DNA from: Thetidibacter halocola
GTDB taxonomy: Bacteria; Pseudomonadota; Alphaproteobacteria; Rhodobacterales; Rhodobacteraceae
DNA: 64,000 bases
Reading direction: 5' to 3'
Assembly: GCF_018224955.1 (NCBI RefSeq)
Contig: NZ_JAGTUU010000003.1
Span: 372,001-436,000 of the forward strand
Below are positions 1-7,751 of this stretch, piece by piece. The notes beneath the pieces are model-generated. The model was not told where the DNA came from and ran no database searches. It worked only from the letters and a program-made list of their open reading frames with translations. Made by a program: the position numbers and the translations under genes. Every line of letters begins with the position of its first letter. Position 1 is the stretch's first letter.

Positions 1-1202
1 CGGATGGTTTCTGGCGGTCCTGGGTGATCCTGGGCGGGCGCGGCGCGGGAAAGACGCGGGCGGGCGCCGAATGGGTGCGATCCCAGGTCGAGGGCGCGCG
101 GCCGCTGTCGCCGGGGCGCTGCAAGCGGCTGGCGCTGATCGGCGAGACGCTGGACCAGGCGCGCGAGGTGATGATCTTTGGCGACAGCGGGATCATGGCC
201 TGTTCGCCGCCTGACCGGAAACCGAAATGGGTGGCGTCGCGGCGCTGCCTCGTCTGGCCGAACGGGGCGGAGGCGATGGTCTATTCCGCCTTCGACCCTG
301 AATCGCTACGGGGGCCGCAGTTTGATGGCGCCTGGGTGGATGAACTGGCGAAATGGCCCAAGGCGCGCGAGACCTGGGACATGCTGCAATTCGGGCTGCG
401 GCTGGGGGATGACCCTAAGGTCTGCGTGACGACGACGCCGCGCAATGTCGATGTGCTGAAGGAATTGCTGGAGCTGCCGTCCTCGGTGGTGACCCATGCG
501 CCGACCGAGGCGAACCGGGCGCACCTGGCGGAGTCCTTCCTCGAGGAGGTGCGGGCGCGCTATGCGAACACGCGGCTGGGGATGCAGGAACTGGACGGCG
601 TGCTGGTCGACACGGTCGATGGCGCGCTGTGGTCGCGCGAGATGTTCCGGCCCGCGGGGCGGGTTCCCGATCTGGATAGGGTCGTTGTGGCGGTCGATCC
701 GCCGGCGGGGACGGGCAAGGCGGCGGATGAATGCGGGATCGTGGTGGCCGGTGTGGTCATGCAGGGCAAGCCGCATGAATGGCGCGCCTATGTGCTGGAG
801 GATGCCTCGGTCCAGGGGGTGTCTCCGACCGGATGGGCCACGGCGGCAGTCGAGGCGGCGCGGCGCTGGGACGCGCAGCGGGTGGTCTACGAGGCCAACC
901 AGGGCGGCGCGATGGTGGGCACGGTGCTGCAACAGGTCGACCCGGGCGTGGCGCTGAAGGCGGTGCATGCCTCGGACGGCAAGAGCGCGCGGGCCGAGCC
1001 GGTGGCGGCGCTGTATGAGCAGGGCCGGGTGTTCCACGCGGCGGGTCTGGGGCGGCTGGAGGCGCAGATGCAACTGATGACGCAGCGCGGCTTCGAGGGG
1101 CAGGGCAGCCCGGACCGGGTGGACGCGCTGGTCTGGGCGGTGACGGAGTTGATGCTGGGGCGGGGGGGGATGGCGTCGCCGAGGGCAAGGACGTTAGGGT
1201 GA
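1..1202 (+). CDS. GTA large terminase, 5' end outside window (RcGTA g2 type)
   Basis: ATPase/nuclease that pumps host DNA into gene transfer agent heads. The frame is open from base 3, so the true start lies upstream and the gene is partial; a GTG at 24 only looks like a start. The Walker A loop GGRGAGKT is at bases 33-56, a Walker B-like AWVDE near 330-344, and an RNase H-like nuclease acid sits in VVAVDPP near 680-703. The C-terminal RVDALVWAV segment is typical of phage terminases of this class. A run of eight G (1162-1169) lies close to the stop. The gene order that follows matches the RcGTA cluster, which makes this GTA rather than an ordinary prophage. It is normally followed directly by the portal gene; here AT-rich DNA intervenes. 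Confidence 0.93.
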   Translation, partial: DGFWRSWVILGGRGAGKTRAGAEWVRSQVEGARPLSPGRCKRLALIGETLDQAREVMIFGDSGIMACSPPDRKPKWVASRRCLVWPNGAEAMVYSAFDPESLRGPQFDGAWVDELAKWPKARETWDMLQFGLRLGDDPKVCVTTTPRNVDVLKELLELPSSVVTHAPTEANRAHLAESFLEEVRARYANTRLGMQELDGVLVDTVDGALWSREMFRPAGRVPDLDRVVVAVDPPAGTGKAADECGIVVAGVVMQGKPHEWRAYVLEDASVQGVSPTGWATAAVEAARRWDAQRVVYEANQGGAMVGTVLQQVDPGVALKAVHASDGKSARAEPVAALYEQGRVFHAAGLGRLEAQMQLMTQRGFEGQGSPDRVDALVWAVTELMLGRGGMASPRARTLG

Positions 1203-1218
1203 GGAATTACAATTTTCA

Positions 1219-1244
1219 AGGACCAAGGCGAATGTTTTGGTCCT
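1219..1244. terminator. Hairpin just after terminase stop
   Basis: Perfect 8-bp arms AGGACCAA and TTGGTCCT enclose a 10-base loop, 17 bases after the terminase stop. There is no T-run on the plus strand. On the minus strand the hairpin is followed by TTGAAAATTG, so it could end transcription of the antisense gene at 1404-1817. The role is inferred. Confidence 0.4.
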
Positions 1245-1403
1245 GTTCTATCATGAGATAACGAATTCTTTGCGGCAAATGGATCTTGCAGCCTTTCATT
1301 CTTCAATTTGTCATAATGTAGCTAGTTGATTAGGAACTCTAAAATTTTCAATACGGTGGGCAGAGGGTGGGGTTTATTGATGGAAATACTTGCGCGGCTC
1401 AGG

Positions 1404-1817
1404 TTAAATAAAGACGAAATATGCTAAAGCTGCAAAACCCAAGAGCGCAACCAATGCGGCTGTGGAAGCAGCCACCCACATTGCCGAGACAGCGGCAAAG
1501 CTAGCAGTAAGCAAGTTCTGAAGGAACGGCACTTCGACGGCGGGCTCTTCAACAAAAGCCAATCCATACCAAGTATCGTCGATTCTAAGAATAGCAGCTT
1601 TGCCTGTTAGAAGAATTCCGTGTTTCAAAGCCATAATAGTCCCGTCTTCGTCACCGGCCCACCAACGATCCATCATGATGCGTTGTTCAAATTCGATCGA
1701 ATTTTTTATTTTGACTGGAGCGATGCCGCTAGCAACCGTATAGCCGATAATGACAGCAGCAGCTGAAAATAGGCGTACTGCTTTTAGTAAGTCATCTAAA
1801 CTCGCCCGTAGGTCCAT
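1404..1817 (-). CDS. Unknown small membrane protein inserted in the GTA cluster
   Basis: I do not recognise this 137-residue protein. It has a hydrophobic N-terminal segment (about residues 11-32), a central hydrophilic part rich in W, D and E (WWAGDEDG, DDTWYG), and a long hydrophobic C-terminus (about 100-137) ending in AYFVFI, so it probably spans the membrane two or three times. I chose the ATG at 1817 because GAGGA lies six bases upstream; an upstream in-frame ATG at 1865 would add 16 residues but lies almost on the predicted promoter. The gene is AT-rich and antisense to the GTA genes, suggesting recent acquisition and independent expression. Possible roles (superinfection exclusion, toxin, GTA modulation) are guesses from position only. 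Confidence 0.6.
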   Translation of the reverse strand: MDLRASLDDLLKAVRLFSAAAVIIGYTVASGIAPVKIKNSIEFEQRIMMDRWWAGDEDGTIMALKHGILLTGKAAILRIDDTWYGLAFVEEPAVEVPFLQNLLTASFAAVSAMWVAASTAALVALLGFAALAYFVFI

Positions 1818-1874
1818 TAGGATTCCTCGTCGGTGGTATGAAGCAAAATATGAAAGCTCTTTCATTTAGCCTTA

Positions 1875-1904
1875 ATTTTAGATGGGCTCAACAAAGATTC
1901 TCAG
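1875..1904 (-). promoter_or_regulatory. Putative promoter of the inserted antisense gene
   Basis: On the minus strand CTGAGA (1904-1899) and TAAAAT (1880-1875) are separated by 18 bases, resembling sigma-70 -35 and -10 boxes. Transcription would start near 1868, leaving about 50 bases of leader before the ATG at 1817. Inferred from pattern only. Confidence 0.3.
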
Positions 1905-2031
1905 TGTTGCGCACCCACCGTGCGGTGCCGTGAAAGCCTCTTAAGCCCAGTCTCCTACAACCCTCACAACGGCGGAAAGACCCGCCCAAGGACACCGCTT
2001 CAGGCGACCCGAGGAAAAGGAGCAAGGCGCG

Positions 2032-3225
2032 ATGGTTTTCGATTTTCTGCGGCGTGGGAAGGGCGAGGCTGTGGCCTCGGTCGAGACCAAGGCCTCGGCC
2101 ACGGGGCCGCTGGTGGCGCATGTGAGCTCGGGCCGGGTGGCGTGGACGCCGCGGGACACGGTCTCGCTGACGAAACAGGCGTTCACCGGCAACCCGGTGG
2201 GCTTTCGCGCGGTCAAGCTGATCGCCGAGGCGGCCTCGGCGTTGCCGCTGGTCCTCCAGGATACCGCCACGCGCTATGCCGATCACCCGGTGCTGCGCCT
2301 GCTGACCAAGCCGAACCCGGCGCAGGGGCGGGCGGAGCTGTTCGAGGCGCTGTATGGTCAGTTGCTGCTGTCGGGTGACGGATACCTGGAGGCCGTGGCG
2401 GGTGAGGCGGGGCTGCCTTTCGAGCTGCATGTGCTGCGGTCGGACCGGATGAGCGTGGTGCCCGGCGCGGATGGCTGGCCGGTGGCCTATGAATACGCGG
2501 TGGGCGCGCGCAAGCTGCGGTTCGACGTGACGGGGCCGGTTTCCCCGGTCTGCCACATCAAGAATTTCCATCCGCAGGACGATCACTACGGGCTGTCGCC
2601 ACTGCAATCGGCGGCGCAGGCGGTGGACGTGCACAATTCGGCCTCGCGCTGGAGCAAGGGGCTGCTGGACAATGCCGCGCGGCCCTCGGGTGCGATCGTG
2701 TGGAAGGGTGTCGACGGGCAGTCGAACCTGACCACCGAGCAATACGAGCGTCTGGTGGCCGAGGTCGAGGCCAACCACCAGGGCGCACGCAATGCGGGCC
2801 GTCCGATGCTGCTGGAAGGCGGTTTGGACTGGAAACCGATGGGCTTTTCGCCCAGCGACATGGAGTTCCAGAAGACCAAGGAGTCTGCTGCGCGCGAGAT
2901 CGCGGTTGCCTTTGGCGTGCCGCCGATGCTGCTGGGGATCCCGGGCGAGGCCACCTATGCCAACTATGCCGAGGCGCACCGGGCCTTCTATCGCCTGACG
3001 GTGCTGCCGCTGGCGACGCGGGTCACGGCGAGCGTTGGCCGCTGGCTGTCGGATTTCGTGGGCGAGGAGGTGGAGCTAAAGCCCGATCTCGACCAGGTGC
3101 CGGCGCTGGCAACCGAGCGCGACGCGCAATGGGCGCGCGTGGCCACCGCCGATTTCCTGACGCAGGCCGAGAAGCGCCGGATGCTGGGCCTGCCCGCACT
3201 GGCCGAGGACGGCGCCGGTGACTGA
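2032..3225 (+). CDS. GTA/HK97-type portal protein (RcGTA g3 type)
   Basis: Forms the dodecameric portal ring through which DNA enters and leaves the head. At 397 residues it is the usual size for the HK97 portal family. Recognisable family segments include the N-terminal NPVGFRAVKLIAEAASALPL stretch and the KTKESAAREIAVAFGVPPML region about two thirds along. The ATG at 2032 has AAAGGAG nine bases upstream. The stop overlaps the start of the next small gene by eight bases, indicating translational coupling. No truncation is seen, so the AT-rich insertion upstream did not damage the gene itself, although it may affect its transcription from the terminase side. Confidence 0.93.
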   Translation: MVFDFLRRGKGEAVASVETKASATGPLVAHVSSGRVAWTPRDTVSLTKQAFTGNPVGFRAVKLIAEAASALPLVLQDTATRYADHPVLRLLTKPNPAQGRAELFEALYGQLLLSGDGYLEAVAGEAGLPFELHVLRSDRMSVVPGADGWPVAYEYAVGARKLRFDVTGPVSPVCHIKNFHPQDDHYGLSPLQSAAQAVDVHNSASRWSKGLLDNAARPSGAIVWKGVDGQSNLTTEQYERLVAEVEANHQGARNAGRPMLLEGGLDWKPMGFSPSDMEFQKTKESAAREIAVAFGVPPMLLGIPGEATYANYAEAHRAFYRLTVLPLATRVTASVGRWLSDFVGEEVELKPDLDQVPALATERDAQWARVATADFLTQAEKRRMLGLPALAEDGAGD

Positions 3226-3454
3226 TATGCGCCGAGTGTCGGAGTCCTTTGCCTGTGCGCCGGGGCTGAAGCTGGAGGCGCATGAGCGGCTGAGCAAGTT
3301 GCAGTTCGACGCCATCGACGCGCGGCTGGAACGGATGGAGGCGCTGATCGAGCGGCTGGAGCGGCGGCTGTGGCTGACCGTCTACGGCGTTGCTGCGGTG
3401 ATCCTGACGCAGGCCTTCCAGGGATTTCTCAACGCGCTTCCGGGCGCGCAGTAA
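3218..3454 (+). CDS. Small GTA head-formation protein (RcGTA g3.5 position)
   Basis: A 78-residue protein between portal and protease. Residues about 22-50 form a charged amphipathic helix (LSKLQFDAIDARLERMEALI) suited to coiled-coil pairing, followed by one membrane-like segment (LWLTVYGVAAVILTQAF). Size, position and architecture match the small GTA head-formation protein family named after R. capsulatus rcc01685. The GTG at 3218 overlaps the portal stop; an ATG at 3227 is an alternative three codons in. The molecular role is not established from the sequence. Confidence 0.75.
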   Translation: MTDMRRVSESFACAPGLKLEAHERLSKLQFDAIDARLERMEALIERLERRLWLTVYGVAAVILTQAFQGFLNALPGAQ

Positions 3455-3466
3455 GAGGGAACGGAC

Positions 3467-4009
3467 ATGGATCTGGAACACAAGTTCTGCAGCTTCGACG
3501 CCGAGGTGACGGTGGTCGACGGCACGAAGATCGAGGGCTACGCGAGCCTGTTCGGCGCAGTCGACCAGGGAGGCGACATCGTTGCCAAGGGCGCCTATGC
3601 CCGCAGCCTCAAGCGGCTGATCGAGGAGGATCGTGCCGTCAAGATGCTGTGGCAGCACGATCCGGCGCAGCCCATCGGCGTCTGGGAGACGGTGCGCGAG
3701 GATGCGCGCGGCCTCTACGTCAAGGGTCGTCTGCTGGACAGCGTGGAAAAGGGCCGCGAGGCTGCCGCCCTTATCGCGGCGGGCGCCATCGACGGGCTGT
3801 CCATCGGCTATCGCACGCTGAAGGCCACGAAGAATGACAAGGGCCAGCGGCTCTTGACGGAACTGGAGCTTTGGGAGGTGTCGCTCGTGACCTTCCCGAT
3901 GCTGCCCAGTGCGCGGGTCGCATCCAAGGGCGAATACCCAGCGGACGCGGAGCTTCGCGACTTGGCGGAGACCCTGGAGGGGCTGCGCCGGAACCTGGCG
4001 GGCGACTGA
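3467..4009 (+). CDS. GTA HK97-family prohead protease (RcGTA g4 type)
   Basis: Serine protease of the herpesvirus-like U35 fold that trims the capsid protein during head maturation. The 180-residue length is normal. A conserved His lies in LWQHDPAQPIGVW (H64), and the catalytic Ser is probably S112 in IDGLSIGYRT, the strand-loop pattern typical of this family. The N-terminal GYASLFG and GDIVAKGAY segments also fit. The start ATG follows an AGAGGGA ribosome-binding site and lies 12 bases after the preceding gene. It sits immediately before the capsid gene, its expected substrate. Confidence 0.93.
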   Translation: MDLEHKFCSFDAEVTVVDGTKIEGYASLFGAVDQGGDIVAKGAYARSLKRLIEEDRAVKMLWQHDPAQPIGVWETVREDARGLYVKGRLLDSVEKGREAAALIAAGAIDGLSIGYRTLKATKNDKGQRLLTELELWEVSLVTFPMLPSARVASKGEYPADAELRDLAETLEGLRRNLAGD

Positions 4010-4073
4010 CGCGCGCCACTCACTCGTGCCCCCAAGTAGCGACGCGGTAGGGCAACCAAAGAGGGATGCAAAG

Positions 4074-5252
4074 ATGAACGAAACCGGGACCCAGTCTCGG
4101 ACCGGGGAAGATCTGTCTCCGGTCGTCCGGGTGAGTGCCGCGATGGCGGGACTGATCGGGGACTTCAAGGCCATGCAGGCCGACCTTCAACAGAAGCTTC
4201 AGAAACAGGAAGAGCGACTGACCATGCTTGATCACAAGAACGCCCGCGTGGCGCGCCCGGCACTGTCCACCTGCACCGCGGTGGAGGCCCCCCATCAGAA
4301 GGCGTTCGACGCCTATCTGCGCTCTGGCGACGATGACGCGTTGCGCGGCATCGAGCTGGAAGGCAAGGCGATGTCGACCGCGATCAACGCCGATGGCGGC
4401 TACCTCGTCGATCCCAGGACCGCTGACACGATCAAGTCGGTCCTGGCGTCGACCGCGTCGATCCGCGCGATCTCGAACGTCGTGAATGTCGAGGCGACCT
4501 CGTTCGACGTGCTGATCGACCAGAACGATACCGGCGCAGGCTGGGCCAACGAGTCCAACCCGACCGCCGAAACCGGCACGCCGACCATCGAGCGCATCTC
4601 GATCCCGCTCTATGAACTCAACGCGATGCCGAAGATCAGCCAGCGCCTGCTGGACGACACGGCCTTCGACATCGAGGCCTGGCTGGCCGGTCGCATCGCC
4701 GACAAGTTTGCCCGTGCCGAGGCCGCGGCCTTCATCAGTGGCGACGGCGTGGACAAGCCGCGAGGCTTCCTGAGCCATGCCAAGGTCGACAATGACTCGT
4801 GGGCCTGGGGGTCTATCGGCACGGTGACCTCGGCCGATGCAAACCTGGTGGGTGACAGCGACTCTCTGATCGACCTGGTCTATGCGCTGGGTGCGCAGTA
4901 CCGCGCCAAGGCGACCTTCGTGATGAACTCGAAGACCGCCGGCGCGCTGCGAAAGGTCAAGGACGCCGATGGCCGCCACCTGTGGGCCGACGGTCTGTCG
5001 AGCGGCCAGCCGGCGCAGCTGCTAGGCTACCCGGTGCTGATCGCCGAGCAGATGCCGGATATCGGTGCGGGCAACTTCCCCATCGCCTTCGGCGACTTCT
5101 CGGCCGGCTACACCATCGCCGAGCGCCCGGACGTGCGCGTGTTGCGCGACCCGTTCAGCGCTAAGCCGCATGTCCTGTTCTATGCGACCAAGCGCGTGGG
5201 CGGCGACGTGAGCGACTTTGCCGCGATCAAGCTGCTGCAAAGCGGCGTCTGA
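4074..5252 (+). CDS. GTA major capsid protein, HK97 fold (RcGTA g5 type)
   Basis: Main shell protein of the GTA head, 392 residues. The ATG at 4074 has GAGGGA at a proper distance, so I reject the longer open frame that starts inside the protease gene at 3909. The N-terminal ~60 residues form a charged helical region (FKAMQADLQQKLQKQEERLT), the expected scaffolding delta domain that the protease removes. The rest follows the HK97 fold: a G-loop-like segment GYLVDPRTADTIKSVL, then an FDVLIDQNDTGAGWANE stretch typical of phage major capsids. A 171-base non-coding gap follows, the largest inside the cluster apart from the insertion. Confidence 0.95.
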   Translation: MNETGTQSRTGEDLSPVVRVSAAMAGLIGDFKAMQADLQQKLQKQEERLTMLDHKNARVARPALSTCTAVEAPHQKAFDAYLRSGDDDALRGIELEGKAMSTAINADGGYLVDPRTADTIKSVLASTASIRAISNVVNVEATSFDVLIDQNDTGAGWANESNPTAETGTPTIERISIPLYELNAMPKISQRLLDDTAFDIEAWLAGRIADKFARAEAAAFISGDGVDKPRGFLSHAKVDNDSWAWGSIGTVTSADANLVGDSDSLIDLVYALGAQYRAKATFVMNSKTAGALRKVKDADGRHLWADGLSSGQPAQLLGYPVLIAEQMPDIGAGNFPIAFGDFSAGYTIAERPDVRVLRDPFSAKPHVLFYATKRVGGDVSDFAAIKLLQSGV

Positions 5253-5423
5253 TCGCCAATGAGACGGATGCGGTGAGGGTGCAGGTCCTTGCCGTGTCCC
5301 CGGGCACGCGCGTGAGCGGTCACGCCGTCCAGCAGCTCCCCTCCGCAGAAGCGGCGTGAGCGGCGCGTGCCCGACCTCGAGGCCCCGATCGCGGAGGCCA
5401 GGACGGGATTTCGGAGAAAAGAC

Positions 5424-6017
5424 ATGATCTTGGTGGAAGAAACTCAGGTGCCCGAAGCGGCCCTCCCGGTCGACGCGCTGAAGCAGCATCTGCGTCTGGG
5501 GAGCGGCTTTGCCGAGGATGACGTCCAGGACGCGGTGCTGGCCTCGTTCCTGCGGGCGGCGATGGCGGCGGTCGAGGCCCGGTGTTCGAGCGTGCTGATC
5601 GCGCGCCGGTTCGTGCTCACGGTGCACGTGTGGCGCGACGGCGAGGGGCAGGTCCTGCCGGTTGCGCCGGTTTCGGCGATCGCGGATGTGACCATCGTCG
5701 ATGCCTACGGCGTCGAGACGGTGATCAGCCCGGCGCGCTATCGTCTGCAGAAGGACAGTTTCACACCCCGGCTGCGGCCGGTGGGGATGAGCCTGCCGAC
5801 GATCCCTTCGGGCGGGTCGGCCGAGATCCGGTTCGACGCAGGCTATGGTCCGGCGTTCGACGATGTCCCGGCCGATCTGCGGCAGGCGGTGCTGTTGCTG
5901 GCAGCGCATTACTACGAATACCGGGACGAGACGGCACTGAGCCAGGGTTGCATGCCGTTCGGCGTGACGGCGCTGCTGCAGCGCTACCGCCCGGTGCGGC
6001 TGGGGCTGGGCGCATGA
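5424..6017 (+). CDS. GTA head-tail adaptor protein (RcGTA g6 type)
   Basis: Connector protein of the phiE125 gp8/gp6-like family that attaches below the portal, 197 residues. The helical start LPVDALKQHLRLG and the end of the fold DVPADLRQAVLLLAAHYYEYRD are typical of the family. I chose the ATG at 5424, seven bases after GGAG; an in-frame GTG at 5367 would add 19 residues without support. Its stop codon overlaps the start of the next gene as ATGA, so the connector genes are translationally coupled. Confidence 0.88.
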   Translation: MILVEETQVPEAALPVDALKQHLRLGSGFAEDDVQDAVLASFLRAAMAAVEARCSSVLIARRFVLTVHVWRDGEGQVLPVAPVSAIADVTIVDAYGVETVISPARYRLQKDSFTPRLRPVGMSLPTIPSGGSAEIRFDAGYGPAFDDVPADLRQAVLLLAAHYYEYRDETALSQGCMPFGVTALLQRYRPVRLGLGA

Positions 6018-6352
6018 GCCGGCCCAACCTGACCCGCCGGCTGATCCTGGAGGCGCCGGTGCAGCTGCCCGATGGCGCCGGGGGCTATACCGAAAGCTGG
6101 TCGGCGCTGGGAACGCTCTGGGCCGAGATCAACCCGCGCTTCGGTCGCTTCGCCAGCGCTGTCGGCGGCACGGTGTCCGTCACCGCTGCGTTGATCACGG
6201 TGCGCGCGGCCCCTGTGGGCCATTCCAACCGGCCTGTTCCAGGCCAGCGGTTCCGCAACGGCAGCCGCGTCTTCACCATCGAGGCGGTGAGCGAGGCGGA
6301 TGCACGCGCGATGTTCCTGGAATGCCAATGCAAGGAGGAGATCGCGGCATGA
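6014..6352 (+). CDS. GTA head-closure/stopper protein (RcGTA g7 type)
   Basis: A 112-residue head-tail joining protein that caps the connector and holds DNA in. The pattern LEAPVQLPDGAGGYTESWSA, then LWAEINP, and the late GQRFRNGSRVFTIEAV is typical of the phage head-closure family. The ATG overlaps the previous stop (ATGA), and the stop overlaps the next start in the same way. It lies between adaptor and tail-terminator genes, the canonical order. Confidence 0.85.
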   Translation: MSRPNLTRRLILEAPVQLPDGAGGYTESWSALGTLWAEINPRFGRFASAVGGTVSVTAALITVRAAPVGHSNRPVPGQRFRNGSRVFTIEAVSEADARAMFLECQCKEEIAA

Positions 6353-6765
6353 CCTATGCGGTGGCAAGCGCGCTCCAGGCGGCGGTCTACCAGGCCTTGC
6401 AGGGCGACGCGGTGCTGACAGCGCTGGTGGGCAGCAATGTCTTTGACGAGTTGCCCAAGGGCGACCTGCCCAGCCTCTTCGTGTCTCTGGGCCCGGAAAC
6501 GGCGGTCGATGCAAGTGACGCAGACGGCGACGGTGCCTGGCACCGGTTCACGGTTTCCGTCGTGACCGAAAGCGCCGGGTTCCAGTCCGCCAAGGATGCC
6601 GCCGGCGCCATCAGCGACGCGCTGCATGGCGCGAACCTGACCCTGAGCCGTGGCCGGCTGGTGGGGCTGTGGTTCCAGAAGGCGGTGGCGCGGCGGCAGT
6701 CGGGCAAGCGTCGGCAGATTGACATGGTGTTTCGTGCACGCGTCGAGGACGCGGTCGCGGGCTGA
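6349..6765 (+). CDS. GTA tail terminator protein, DUF3168 (RcGTA g8 type)
   Basis: A 138-residue protein of the DUF3168 family that ends tail-tube growth and joins head to tail. The start MTYAVASALQAAVYQAL, the VFDELPKGDLPSLFVSLG segment and the late RQIDMVFRARVED are typical. The ATG at 6349 overlaps the preceding stop and has a strong AAGGAGGAG site ending about eight bases upstream; a longer frame starting at 6322 is not supported. Confidence 0.85.
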   Translation: MTYAVASALQAAVYQALQGDAVLTALVGSNVFDELPKGDLPSLFVSLGPETAVDASDADGDGAWHRFTVSVVTESAGFQSAKDAAGAISDALHGANLTLSRGRLVGLWFQKAVARRQSGKRRQIDMVFRARVEDAVAG

Positions 6766-6809
6766 TCCGGGCCGAGGCCCGAAATGGACTCAACGCAGGA
6801 GACGAAAAC

Positions 6810-7232
6810 ATGGGTGCTCAGAACGGAAAGGACCTTCTGGTCAAGGTGGATATCGACGGCACCGGCCAGTTCACAACGATGGCAGGTCTGCGCGCGACGC
6901 GCATCAGCTTCAACGCCGACCAGGTGGACGTGACCACGCTGGAAAGCCAGGGCGGCTGGCGCGAGTTGCTGGCCGGCGCGGGCGTCAAGTCGGCCAACAT
7001 CAGCGGTTCCGGCGTGTTCAAAGACGCGGCGACAGACGAACGCGCGCGGCAGATCTTCTTTGACGGCGAAACGCCCTCTTTCCAGGTCATCATCCCGGAT
7101 TTCGGCACGGTCGAGGGCCGGTTCCAGGTCACGTCGATCGAATATGCCGGCTCGCATAACGGCGAGGCGACCTACGAGGTCGCGCTGGCCTCGGCGGGGG
7201 CGCTGAACTTTGCGGCGGCGCCGGTGAACTGA
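6810..7232 (+). CDS. GTA major tail protein, TP901-1 family (RcGTA g9 type)
   Basis: Builds the tail tube, 140 residues, matching the TP901-1 major tail family. The N-terminal QNGKDLLVKVDIDGTGQFTT, the ITDQ-like strand pattern around RISFNADQVDVTTLES, and the C-terminal YEVALASAGALNFAAA agree with GTA tail proteins. It starts 44 bases after the previous gene with AGGAG upstream, and its stop overlaps the next start as TGATG. Single-copy and intact. Confidence 0.92.
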   Translation: MGAQNGKDLLVKVDIDGTGQFTTMAGLRATRISFNADQVDVTTLESQGGWRELLAGAGVKSANISGSGVFKDAATDERARQIFFDGETPSFQVIIPDFGTVEGRFQVTSIEYAGSHNGEATYEVALASAGALNFAAAPVN

Positions 7233-7564
7233 TGGCGAATCCGTGGAGGGGAGAGGTGACGCTGGTGCTGGACGGTCAGCCGCACGTGATGCGGCTGACA
7301 CTGGGCGCACTGGCCGAACTGGAAGCGGGGCTGGAGAGCGGGTCTCTGGTCGAATTGGTGCGCCGGTTCGAGGCAGGACGTTTCAGCACACGCGACGTGC
7401 TGGCGCTGATCGTCGCGGGCCTGCGTGGCGGTGGCTGGCAGGGGCGGGCAACCGACCTGACCGCCGCCGAGATCGAGGGCGGGCCGCTGGCGGCGGCGCG
7501 GGCGGCCGCGGAACTGCTGGCCCGGGCCTTCATGTTGCCGGAGGATAGCCATGGACGGGTTTGA
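7232..7564 (+). CDS. GTA tail assembly chaperone-like protein (RcGTA g10 type)
   Basis: A 110-residue protein in the position of phage tail assembly chaperones, between major tail protein and tape measure. The sequence WRGEVTLVLDGQPHVMRLTL then GALAELEAGLES is typical of the GTA family of small proteins. It overlaps the previous stop by one base and the next gene by 14 bases. It likely acts with the next small protein, as two-part chaperones do in siphophages; that pairing is inferred. Confidence 0.85.
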   Translation: MANPWRGEVTLVLDGQPHVMRLTLGALAELEAGLESGSLVELVRRFEAGRFSTRDVLALIVAGLRGGGWQGRATDLTAAEIEGGPLAAARAAAELLARAFMLPEDSHGRV

Positions 7565-7751
7565 CTGGCCGGTCCTGATGCGCGCCGGGATGCGCGGCCT
7601 TGGCCTGAGACCAAATGATTTCTGGGCGCTGACCCCGGCCGAGCTGCGTCTGCTGCTGGGCGAGGAGACAGGCGCCAGACCGATGGGACGGACGCGGCTT
7701 GACGAGTTGATGGCCGCCTTTCCCGACACAGCAGAAGGAGCACGCGGATGA
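7551..7751 (+). CDS. GTA small tail chaperone protein (rcc01693-like)
   Basis: A 66-residue protein overlapping the end of g10 and, by ATGA, the start of the tape-measure gene. The motif LRPNDFWALTPAELRLLLG is the signature of the short GTA proteins named after R. capsulatus rcc01693 and of phage tail chaperone families: an N-terminal helix, then W-LTP-EL. The tight overlaps suggest it is made in fixed ratio with its neighbours. Confidence 0.85.
   Translation: MDGFDWPVLMRAGMRGLGLRPNDFWALTPAELRLLLGEETGARPMGRTRLDELMAAFPDTAEGARG

Larger units (their letters stand above)
1203..1900. other. AT-rich insertion between GTA terminase and portal genes
   Basis: Base composition drops sharply here: by hand count about 39% GC over 1201-1380 and about 48% over 1441-1860, while the flanking GTA genes are clearly above 60%. 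The stretch contains one minus-strand ORF and little else. GC-rich sequence resumes near 1905 and leads into the portal ribosome-binding site. The position, antisense orientation and composition resemble a phage moron, an autonomous cargo gene inserted between structural genes. No flanking direct repeats or transposase were seen, so the exact edges are unknown. Confidence 0.75.
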
